A program made the translations under genes and the position numbers. Shown one piece after another: positions 1-6,636 of a stretch of DNA of 21,625 nucleotides (position 1 is the first letter of the stretch; each line of letters begins with the position of its first letter). The notes under the pieces are model-generated. The model worked only from the letters and a program-made list of their open reading frames with translations, was not told where the DNA came from and did no database searches. The DNA is from a virus. The DNA lies in IMG/VR virus record IMGVR_UViG_3300006875_000200, positions 1 to 21,625 of that record. One strand, given 5' to 3'.

Positions 1-33
1 CCATAGAATTGATAAAATATTAAGAGAACTTAA

Positions 34-2124
34 ATGAACAGGAATTATAAAAGAAGACCAACATCAAGAGAATTAAATAAAGTTGTAAATTCATTCACTG
101 TTTATAAATTTGTAAAAGCATTAACAACAGACTTTACAGATATGCAAGCTTATCGCGCTGGTGTAATTGACAAGCGTGGTAATTTTATAATGAATCCCGA
201 AGGAAAAATAAGTGTATTTGATAGGTTGATTATCAACCTTAAAGTGCTATTGAATATGATTCCAAATCCATCAATCAAAGCACGCTTAAATTATCTAACC
301 ACTGGAATTTCACTTCTTGCCGAGGACTATGGAGAAAATCCAGAAGAAGTAAAACAAGAAATAGAACAATATCTAGGGGAAACTATGTTACTGACTGAAC
401 AAGATGAATCAAAAAAAGAAGTAGAAACTACTGGACATATGACACACACTGGAGATTGGTCATACACTCCACATAAAGGTGTTGTTGATCCCCATCTTGG
501 TTTAAAGCACATGAAAGCAATGCATGATTGGTTTCAGGGAAAACAAACACACGGTCATAGTGTTGATATAAAAGCAGACGGCGGTGTGAGTGCTTTATTC
601 GGTAGATTGCCAACAGGTGAGCATGTTGCTGGATATAAATCTGGAAAAGTATTCACAGAAGAACAACTAAAAAAACACGATGCCCCCTGGGCTCCAGATG
701 CTCTTCGTCTGTTACATCACACAAAACATATGACAATTCAACCAGGTCATATTTTTCAAGGTGATTTGCTATGGGCACACAAAGGACAATTAACATCAGA
801 AGGACATGCAAAACCAAATACCATAGCATATAATCCAACTCACCACGAAATTGGAATTGCTGTTCACGGTCATTTGAAACTTGATGAAAAAGGAAACTTA
901 CTCAGAATCGGAAAACCAGACCATAAACAATTACAAAGTCGTTCTATATTTGTTCCAAAATTAGAATTACCAAGAGGTGCTGCAAAATTAAGTGCCGCCA
1001 GACATAAAGCAATATCACATTCACTTAGACAAGCAGAATCAGAATTAACGCCAGAAGTAGCAGATTACGCAAGAAATTTACACAAGAATAAAAAGTTTGC
1101 TAAGTTTTTTCAAGAATATTCAAACGAAGTTGTCGCTACCACAGGTAAAAGAAGTTTATCTGCAATGAAAAAATATATTCACAGAGCTATATCTCCAGCA
1201 AAAACTTCAAAAGCATACATGGAAAAAGCAACTCAGAAAAAATTATCAGACAAGGGAAAGTCTGCATTAATTTCTGAACTTGAAAATCATATTAATCAAC
1301 ACAAACCACATATAGAAGCATTATTAAGACATCAACAACATTTAACTACTGCTAAACATCATATGTTAGATGCTCTAGCAGAACATCATGGAGTAAGTGA
1401 ACTTCATCCTGCACAGGGAGAAGAGCACGAAGGATTGGTTTCTGTTATTGGTGGAACAATGGCAAAACTAACGAGAGAAGGTCCAAAAGGATTTAGTGCA
1501 AGAAATAGAGCAAACTCGTTGACTCGATTTGGACCTGTTCAAGAAGATGGTGCAATGTCGGCAGGAGCAATGACGGCATCTTCTGGTGCAGTAACAGGCG
1601 TGACTCCAGGCAAACCAGAAGAAACTATTGTTCGTAAGAGAAAAAGAAGAATAAGTGTTCTGAGAGAAATATGGAATTCTCTAAACGAAGAAGAATTAAG
1701 AAAAGGTAGTAGAATACTTGGATTATCTAAAACCAATGCAACAAATAAAGATGTTATTTCTATTGCAAATAAACACGGATTCAGAGTAGAAAAAGGTTCT
1801 AAACATATTCATATATTTGATGGGAAAAATAAAATAGCAGGATTAAGTTCAGGTTCTGCTTCTGGGGATAGAAGTAGCATACCACATGCAATTAGAACAA
1901 TGTATAAAATTATCAGGGCAAGACAGCAATCCCAAGAAGACACAACAACTCCAAAAATAGTTCAAAAAGCAGCTGCCATTTCGCCTGGAAATAAAGAAGG
2001 AAGAATGAAAAGAGTTGTAAAAGCGATTAAAAAACTAGAAAGTCGATCTGGAACCATTTCTCCAGAGGCAGTTGCCGCAAGGGAGAGAGTAAAAGATATG
2101 TTGAAAGCAAGAGAGAAAAGATGA
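34..2124 (+). CDS. Large phage protein with ligase-like nucleotidyltransferase motifs
   Basis: A 696-aa protein I cannot name. Residues 176-247 and 466-480 hold, in order, the landmarks of covalent nucleotidyltransferases (ATP-dependent DNA/RNA ligases, capping enzymes): motif I KADG at 180-183 with K180 as candidate nucleophile, SALFGR at 186-191, a motif III-like FQGDLLW at 241-247, a IIIa-like strand at 271-280, motif IV EGLV at 466-469 and motif V-like AKLT at 477-480. A Lys/His-rich, helix-prone stretch (about 320-460) separates IIIa from IV. The C-terminal part (about 567-626), with HGF and GSKHIHIF, resembles the small HicA/dsRNA-binding fold. The N-terminal 110 residues are a separate unassigned domain. 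The ATG follows TAAGAGAACTTAA, with no strong ribosome site. Its stop overlaps the next gene as ATGA. The motifs are seen; ligase or AMP-transfer activity is inferred. It could also be a virion protein that has kept only the fold. Confidence 0.6.
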   Translation: MNRNYKRRPTSRELNKVVNSFTVYKFVKALTTDFTDMQAYRAGVIDKRGNFIMNPEGKISVFDRLIINLKVLLNMIPNPSIKARLNYLTTGISLLAEDYGENPEEVKQEIEQYLGETMLLTEQDESKKEVETTGHMTHTGDWSYTPHKGVVDPHLGLKHMKAMHDWFQGKQTHGHSVDIKADGGVSALFGRLPTGEHVAGYKSGKVFTEEQLKKHDAPWAPDALRLLHHTKHMTIQPGHIFQGDLLWAHKGQLTSEGHAKPNTIAYNPTHHEIGIAVHGHLKLDEKGNLLRIGKPDHKQLQSRSIFVPKLELPRGAAKLSAARHKAISHSLRQAESELTPEVADYARNLHKNKKFAKFFQEYSNEVVATTGKRSLSAMKKYIHRAISPAKTSKAYMEKATQKKLSDKGKSALISELENHINQHKPHIEALLRHQQHLTTAKHHMLDALAEHHGVSELHPAQGEEHEGLVSVIGGTMAKLTREGPKGFSARNRANSLTRFGPVQEDGAMSAGAMTASSGAVTGVTPGKPEETIVRKRKRRISVLREIWNSLNEEELRKGSRILGLSKTNATNKDVISIANKHGFRVEKGSKHIHIFDGKNKIAGLSSGSASGDRSSIPHAIRTMYKIIRARQQSQEDTTTPKIVQKAAAISPGNKEGRMKRVVKAIKKLESRSGTISPEAVAARERVKDMLKAREKR

Positions 2125-2321
2125 AATCGTTTAAGACTTTCGTTGCAGAAACCTCCGTACCCCCTGTCGGTAAAGGGCAACCCGCTGGAGACAATCCTAA
2201 CCGTCCTAAAGACGAAAGGAAACCATCTGGTAAACCATCGGAGGGAAGAAAAGAACCAAAGGATGAGTTTATTCCTTCAAAAGATTTAGGACCTAAACCA
2301 TACAAAGGAAAAAGCAGATGA
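2121..2321 (+). CDS. Small protein with T4-type capsid-targeting N-terminus (candidate internal head protein)
   Basis: A 66-aa protein, very rich in Lys, Pro, Gly, Glu and Asp after its first 12 residues, so probably disordered. The N-terminus MKSFKTFVAE closely follows the capsid-targeting sequence of T4 internal head proteins (MKTYQEFIAE-like), which sends them into the prohead and is cut after the Glu by the gp21 protease. Here the cut would fall in VAE|TS. By analogy it may be packaged with the DNA and injected, or act in head assembly. The start overlaps the preceding stop (ATGA) and the stop overlaps the next start, so translation is probably coupled. The targeting match is by eye; the internal-protein role is inference. 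Confidence 0.55.
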   Translation: MKSFKTFVAETSVPPVGKGQPAGDNPNRPKDERKPSGKPSEGRKEPKDEFIPSKDLGPKPYKGKSR

Positions 2322-2599
2322 AAACATTTTTACTCAGTCTAGTTCTATTATTTACACCATTAGCTAACGCCGAAACTATAATAATACCTGTTCAGGACTT
2401 ACTTCTGGAAGTGCCTAATTTTGAAGCGCCTAAACACGGTTTCAATGCGGCATTAAACGGTCAATATACTGTAACACAGATAAACAAGTCAAAAAGAGAC
2501 AGAAATATAGAGAAGAAAATGATTAATTTGGCATGGGATGTTTACCCAGATGCAACAAATATACGCATCTGGAGGGGTAACTTTATCATAACCAAATAA
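2318..2599 (+). CDS. Small secreted or periplasmic protein, unknown function
   Basis: A 93-aa protein with a clear Sec signal peptide: MKTFLLSLVLLFTPLANA followed by ET, giving a cleavage site after residue 18 and a mature protein of about 75 residues. The mature part ends in a strand-rich segment with several aromatics (IRIWRGNFIITK). An AAGGAA ribosome site sits upstream of the ATG, which overlaps the previous stop codon by four bases. I recognise no family. Its place just ahead of the lysis-like genes fits a late, envelope-directed role, but that is inferred from position only. Confidence 0.6.
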   Translation: MKTFLLSLVLLFTPLANAETIIIPVQDLLLEVPNFEAPKHGFNAALNGQYTVTQINKSKRDRNIEKKMINLAWDVYPDATNIRIWRGNFIITK

Positions 2600-2607
2600 C
2601 AAAGTCT

Positions 2608-2620
2608 TATAAATACTATT
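2608..2620 (+). promoter_or_regulatory. T4-type late promoter
   Basis: The 13 bases TATAAATACTATT match the extended consensus of T4 late promoters, read by host RNA polymerase carrying gp55 with gp33 and the sliding clamp. The expected start would be near 2621, giving a leader of about 13 bases that includes the AAAGGAG ribosome site of the gene at 2634. It lies in the only real gap (34 bases) between plus-strand genes. Confidence 0.8.
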
Positions 2621-2633
2621 AAAGGAGTTCTAA

Positions 2634-2831
2634 ATGAACAATAAAAATACGACAATCGCAGGTATCGGTGCTATATTAGTTGCAGTTGGAGCAGTTTTGA
2701 CCGCTATGTTTGACGGAGATGCAGCAACCAATGCAGACTTTGCTTCAGCAATTGCTGCTGTAATTGCTGGTGTAGGTCTTATTCTTGCTAAAGATGCCTC
2801 AAATAATGGCACAACACCACCAGCTGCTTAA
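2634..2831 (+). CDS. Small two-helix membrane protein, holin-like
   Basis: A 65-aa protein with two hydrophobic segments (about residues 8-25 and 37-53) joined by a short acidic loop, and a polar tail. This is the layout of class II holins and of many small phage membrane proteins. It has a strong AAAGGAG ribosome site and sits directly behind a T4-type late promoter. The next two genes look like a spanin pair, which supports a lysis role. No endolysin is visible in the window, and T4 itself uses an unrelated holin, so holin is only the best guess. Confidence 0.5.
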   Translation: MNNKNTTIAGIGAILVAVGAVLTAMFDGDAATNADFASAIAAVIAGVGLILAKDASNNGTTPPAA

Positions 2832-2858
2832 TTATCAATAATTATATAATGGAGTAAA

Positions 2859-3128
2859 ATGCTTGAAAAAATTGTTGCACAAGTCGCGCTCGCCCTCTTC
2901 AATTGGCTTGAAAAAAGAATTCAAGCCAGTAACATTGCGGTCGATGCAGATTATGATCGTGAGCGTCTTCGTCGTGCTGGTTCTAGGATTGATGAGTGGC
3001 TGCGGGAGCAGAACCGTCTTCATCCCAGAGGACTCACCAATTCGTCTGGGCCCCAACTGCCGAACCAGAGTATACACACTCCAACAGGGGCAATGGGTAC
3101 TCAGCAACCACCAAGTGGGCTTACCTGA
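2859..3128 (+). CDS. Rz-like partner of an overlapping lipoprotein (possible inner-membrane spanin)
   Basis: An 89-aa protein with a GGAG ribosome site just upstream. The first 20 residues are amphipathic to hydrophobic (IVAQVALALFNWL), then comes a charged helix to about residue 52 and a Pro/Ser/Gly-rich tail. Most of its 3' half is overlapped in another frame by a lipoprotein gene, the arrangement of Rz/Rz1 spanin genes. A true inner-membrane spanin should have a full transmembrane segment followed by a coiled coil; the hydrophobic run here is only about 13 residues. It may anchor peripherally, or be a different conserved partner of the lipoprotein. Confidence 0.5.
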   Translation: MLEKIVAQVALALFNWLEKRIQASNIAVDADYDRERLRRAGSRIDEWLREQNRLHPRGLTNSSGPQLPNQSIHTPTGAMGTQQPPSGLT

Positions 3129-3204
3129 AGGATGGTATTGCGTACCACCTTCATATGTGACTGAAGTAGATCCACTTCAAAAGAAACCAGTAAAAACCCC
3201 TTAG
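2944..3204 (+). CDS. Outer-membrane lipoprotein embedded out of frame (Rz1-like spanin candidate)
   Basis: From ATG 2944 this is an 86-aa protein with a hydrophobic signal sequence ending in the lipobox LMSGC (Cys at residue 20), so it should be lipidated. The mature part holds RLGPNCRTRVYTL and LPEGWYCVPPSYV, a pattern I associate with small phage lipoproteins often found overlapping another gene. It overlaps the 89-aa gene in another frame and runs on to the terminator. The start is uncertain: ATG 2953, or TTG 2935 which would add an Arg to the n-region, are also possible. A longer reading from ATG 2863 has a 46-residue leader and no ribosome site. The lipoprotein call is firm; the spanin role is inferred. 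Confidence 0.65.
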   Translation: MQIMIVSVFVVLVLGLMSGCGSRTVFIPEDSPIRLGPNCRTRVYTLQQGQWVLSNHQVGLPEGWYCVPPSYVTEVDPLQKKPVKTP

Positions 3205-3222
3205 AGAGTATCTAAGGCCTGA

Positions 3223-3242
3223 CAACCCCCGAAAGGGGGTTG
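3223..3242 (+). terminator. Rho-independent terminator after the late plus-strand genes
   Basis: A perfect 8-bp stem CAACCCCC/GGGGGTTG with a GAAA tetraloop is followed by TTTCTT on the plus strand. It lies between the convergent ends of the lipoprotein gene and the RuvC-like gene. On the minus strand the stem is followed by GTCAGGCC, so termination in that direction is doubtful. Confidence 0.85.
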
Positions 3243-3246
3243 TTTC

Positions 3247-3798
3247 TTATATACTCTTTATTACTTTATAAAGATATTTGCAAATATAAAAAGAATCAAC
3301 AATATCGGTAACTGGACTTGATACTTTTTCTTTGTTTGGAGTTATTATTTGTTGTAAATCCAAACCAGTATCCATATAAAAAGTTTTTACCATAGATTCT
3401 TTATCTGCATTTCCCTTACCAGTTGCATATTTTTTTACATGCGTTGGTTCTACAACTTCGACTGGCATTCTCTGTTGATATAATTTATATTTCAATACTC
3501 CAGTATTTTCTGCGATATTAAAAACTCTACCAGTTGCATTATAAGCATATCCTTCTAACGCAACTTGTTCAACACCAGCACATATTCTTAATACCCAATC
3601 TGAAATTGTATCATATCTTTCACAATCTCCATCGTAATCTTGAAAACATTCACCATGAATATTACTAAGAAAGGTTTTACAATATTTTTGTGTATCTGTT
3701 AAATAATAAACATTACATTTGCTAAAAGAAAATGTATCACCATTAAATACACATATTGCTGGGCCATTTAATGAATAGTCTATTCCTGCTATTAACAT
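3247..3798 (-). CDS. RuvC-like RNase H-fold endonuclease
   Basis: A 183-aa protein with the RuvC resolvase layout: first strand IAGIDYSLNG with D7, strand and acid VALEGYAY with E82, VVEPTHVKKYATGKGNADKESM (118-136, broadly the RuvC segment before the last helix), and a C-terminal TDIVDSF with D165/D168 as closing acids. The family cuts Holliday junctions or branched DNA. T4 uses the unrelated gp49 for debranching before packaging, so this enzyme may do that job here; many phage RuvC-like proteins have only been predicted. It is the last gene of the 9008-to-3247 group, 8 bases after the preceding stop, and it converges on the plus-strand terminator. Confidence 0.8.
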   Translation of the reverse strand: MLIAGIDYSLNGPAICVFNGDTFSFSKCNVYYLTDTQKYCKTFLSNIHGECFQDYDGDCERYDTISDWVLRICAGVEQVALEGYAYNATGRVFNIAENTGVLKYKLYQQRMPVEVVEPTHVKKYATGKGNADKESMVKTFYMDTGLDLQQIITPNKEKVSSPVTDIVDSFYICKYLYKVIKSI

Positions 3799-3806
3799 AA
3801 AATTAT

Positions 3807-6254
3807 TTATGGAAGCTGATCGTATAAATTAGTGAACCCAAGAGAATCTAATCCCATTGTTATTCCACCTTTCATACATGCATAAAGCAATTCAAACTCC
3901 GATGATTCGTAACTTCCAGTCCAATAATTTTGAGGTGGGGTTATTGGTGTTTTTCTTGGAAATGGGTCTGATGATACGAAAGGATATGGTTTATTTTCCA
4001 TACCTTCCACAAAATCTGTTCCTAATCTAACATCAAACCAACCACTCGGTTGAGTGCTCTGGTATGGCATCGCACAATATCCCAAACCACTGTGCATGTA
4101 ATCGACAATAGTTGCATTCAATGCTAACATTAATGGAAAATGATAAAACAATCTAAATCTTCTATCTTGATTCCAAGGAACTCCTGTGGCAGCAGGATCA
4201 TTATAGTTTCCATATTTTGTTCCTTGCACTTTTTTCCATTTTAAAGAGGTTCCATCATGTTCTATAAATGTTTGATAATAAAACGGATAAACATCTAAAA
4301 ATTCATTATTTACTTCTGGATTTTCATGTGAAAGTATTTCTCCAAGTTTTTTTCTACCATTTGATTTCCATATACTTTCGACATAATCTCTTCCATATTT
4401 TCGTTGAGCGCATAATAAATCAAAACTAGAAGAATATAAATCAGGTGCAGCATCATCATCATTACACCAGTGCATTGGCGCAGGGTCATTCTTAAATCTT
4501 TGTTGTTCAGATTGTCTATTTTCCCATTTAAATGAATAAAATACAGAATGTCTTTCAACTCCAAATAAAACACCTTTGTCTGGATTTGGGCTAGAAATGC
4601 CTCTAGTATAATTATATTGGTCTTTAGCCCAACTAAAAGGTATATTTTCAACAAAACTTACACCAGATGGTAAAACATTATCCCATGTTAAATAATCTGG
4701 TCCTTTGAATGTATGATAAGTTCTTTCTGTTAAAATTGAAGCATCAAAGAAAACATGAGCAAATCCATCAATAGGAGATTTGAATTTTTCCTTCCAGTGA
4801 GAAACGGCAGCATTAAATCTCCATTTCATGTATCTTACATTTTCTGGAACTGTTGGATCTAGATAAAGATTATCTGGAACTCTAGGCATACCATGCATAC
4901 CACCAAGATGTGCAATAAATTCTATCTTGTCTCCCCAGTCCAAGCTTAATTGATTTAAACTATCTAAATTTGCTTGAAAGTATCCATAAGAAAGTCCTCT
5001 AAATCCAGTAAATTTATTCCAATAATTAAAAGGAATACCCGATGGATTAAAGGTCGTATCTACTAAATTTGGTCTAGAATTTATTGATTGTCCATTATTC
5101 AACACCATTGTTTCTATATTAAAGTTAAGAGTAATACCTTCACCACTCCACCAACCACCATTCCAAGTTATTCCAGTAGGAAATGGTAAGAAAGCAGGTC
5201 CAACCTTTATTGCATACGGATATCCACCATTGTTATGATTATTGCCATTGTAATCAATAGGAAAAGGAACAGTTCCAACAGGGAAACTTAAATCCCTATG
5301 TAAATCATTTAATTTACTGTCAGCAACACCATCAACAAGAATACCAAGTGAAGCATCTCTGGAAGTATTTACAGGATCTGGTAATAAATCTCGTATGGTT
5401 GTGGATTCTTTAGTCAAAAGATACTGATCGTATCGCCAATCATCACCAGTATATCTATTGGTTAACCAAGGATATCCTCTTTGTCTTCCAATAGTAGCCC
5501 ACAATCCAACACCAGTATACATTGGACTCTTAAATGCACCATACGGAGTATGAATATTTGCTCTTTCAATTTTATTTTCTATAAGTTTTGAAGGATTTAA
5601 AGTTAAACATTTTGAGTGAATTTCATTTGGATTTAATGTATCTGGCCACCATCTAAAACTCGGTGCTAAATTAGAAAAAGCAGCTGCTCCGCCGCCTTCA
5701 TAATAATATACAGATTGTGTTGCAATTCCAGCAAAATATTTTTCCACAAATCTGTGATTTGCTTGTTCTGGATTTCTTGATCGCTCATACGGAGAATATT
5801 GAGAATGAACAGCACTTGCAAAGTTTTTAGGATTGGTGAATATATCAAAATATCCTGTTGGATTTATTGTTGTGTATCTAAAAAGTTGATCCGCTATTGG
5901 ATCGCTTCCATCAAATGGATTTTTAGATTCTTGAACACCCAATGCAGATATTGTTGCAAGTTTTCCTTGTTCATCGGATACATTTGTCCAAGTTGGCTCA
6001 TATCTTGAAATTAAATAATTAAAAACCTTATTATATTTTTCTTCAAATGAAATTTCATTTGTTGGAATAGGTTGCCTAACATCACCTTGAATTGGATTTG
6101 GAGATAATGTTCCAGATGGTAAAACAATTCTTGAATTAAAAGGTGGTTTTGATAACGGAGAATTTGATACGATTGACTGAGGTTTTGCCATATTTGTTCT
6201 CTTAAATAAATTTTCAATAAACTCAATTATGATTAATATTGTTTTTTTAAACAT
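3807..6254 (-). CDS. Large protein of unknown function, possible TIM-barrel fold
   Basis: An 815-aa protein that matches no family I recognise. It is rich in Trp, Tyr, Phe, Asn and Pro, with long stretches of loop-and-strand character. Around residues 440-590 strands alternate with helices: KIEFIAHLGG, a long helix ending HWKEKF, GFAHVFFDAS, GVSFVENIPF and GVLFGVERHS. This suggests a glycosidase-like (beta/alpha) barrel with D and E at strand ends, but only as a weak inference. The ATG at 6254 overlaps the upstream nuclease gene by 8 bases and adds a 21-residue hydrophobic/basic leader. An alternative ATG at 6191 (MAKPQS) follows TTAAGAGAACAAAT, similar to the sequence before the gene at 34. 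Neighbours (glycosyltransferase, cohesin-like protein) suggest a surface or carbohydrate role. Confidence 0.6.
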   Translation of the reverse strand: MFKKTILIIIEFIENLFKRTNMAKPQSIVSNSPLSKPPFNSRIVLPSGTLSPNPIQGDVRQPIPTNEISFEEKYNKVFNYLISRYEPTWTNVSDEQGKLATISALGVQESKNPFDGSDPIADQLFRYTTINPTGYFDIFTNPKNFASAVHSQYSPYERSRNPEQANHRFVEKYFAGIATQSVYYYEGGGAAAFSNLAPSFRWWPDTLNPNEIHSKCLTLNPSKLIENKIERANIHTPYGAFKSPMYTGVGLWATIGRQRGYPWLTNRYTGDDWRYDQYLLTKESTTIRDLLPDPVNTSRDASLGILVDGVADSKLNDLHRDLSFPVGTVPFPIDYNGNNHNNGGYPYAIKVGPAFLPFPTGITWNGGWWSGEGITLNFNIETMVLNNGQSINSRPNLVDTTFNPSGIPFNYWNKFTGFRGLSYGYFQANLDSLNQLSLDWGDKIEFIAHLGGMHGMPRVPDNLYLDPTVPENVRYMKWRFNAAVSHWKEKFKSPIDGFAHVFFDASILTERTYHTFKGPDYLTWDNVLPSGVSFVENIPFSWAKDQYNYTRGISSPNPDKGVLFGVERHSVFYSFKWENRQSEQQRFKNDPAPMHWCNDDDAAPDLYSSSFDLLCAQRKYGRDYVESIWKSNGRKKLGEILSHENPEVNNEFLDVYPFYYQTFIEHDGTSLKWKKVQGTKYGNYNDPAATGVPWNQDRRFRLFYHFPLMLALNATIVDYMHSGLGYCAMPYQSTQPSGWFDVRLGTDFVEGMENKPYPFVSSDPFPRKTPITPPQNYWTGSYESSEFELLYACMKGGITMGLDSLGFTNLYDQLP

Positions 6255-6636
6255 TCTTTCTTTTCTCTAAAAGAGTGTTGATATTATTTGATTTTTCTCC
6301 ACCATCATATTCCCAAGCATATCCCTTTTCTAGAAGAATGTCATTCAAACACTCACCGCGTTCATTAAAAATTTCACCTAACATTCTTCCATACTTATCA
6401 TCTTTTAATGTTTTTATGGTTAATTTATTTTGATTAACTAACCACATTGCAACAAATTCTTTTGCTTCTAGAGCTAACTGTTTTTCTTGAATGTTTTTAC
6501 TATTTGTTTCTGGAGTGTCTATTCTATTTATTCTGATTCTTTGTTTTGTTGATATATTAAAACCTACATCAAGTATAATATCAATAGTGTCCCCATCAAT
6601 TACCTTTATAATTTCTTTTATCAAATAGTTATACAT
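6247..6636 (-). CDS. Staphylococcal nuclease-like (thermonuclease) endonuclease
   Basis: A 129-aa SNase-fold protein. Seen: VIDGDTI with D14/D16, RIRINRIDTPE with R35, D40, T41 and E43, and DKYGRMLG with R84, matching the Arg-Glu-Arg catalytic set and the Asp residues that bind calcium in staphylococcal nuclease. The family cuts DNA and RNA. It has no signal peptide, so it should act in the host cytoplasm or be packaged. Its ATG overlaps the previous stop as TAATG and its end overlaps the next start, so it is translationally coupled in this group. A role in host DNA degradation is plausible but inferred. Confidence 0.85.
   Translation of the reverse strand: MYNYLIKEIIKVIDGDTIDIILDVGFNISTKQRIRINRIDTPETNSKNIQEKQLALEAKEFVAMWLVNQNKLTIKTLKDDKYGRMLGEIFNERGECLNDILLEKGYAWEYDGGEKSNNINTLLEKRKNV

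Noticed and set aside
2863-2943. N-terminal extension of the lipoprotein from ATG 2863.
   Set aside because: It would give a 46-residue leader before the lipobox Cys and has no ribosome site of its own; the segment overlaps the 89-aa gene.
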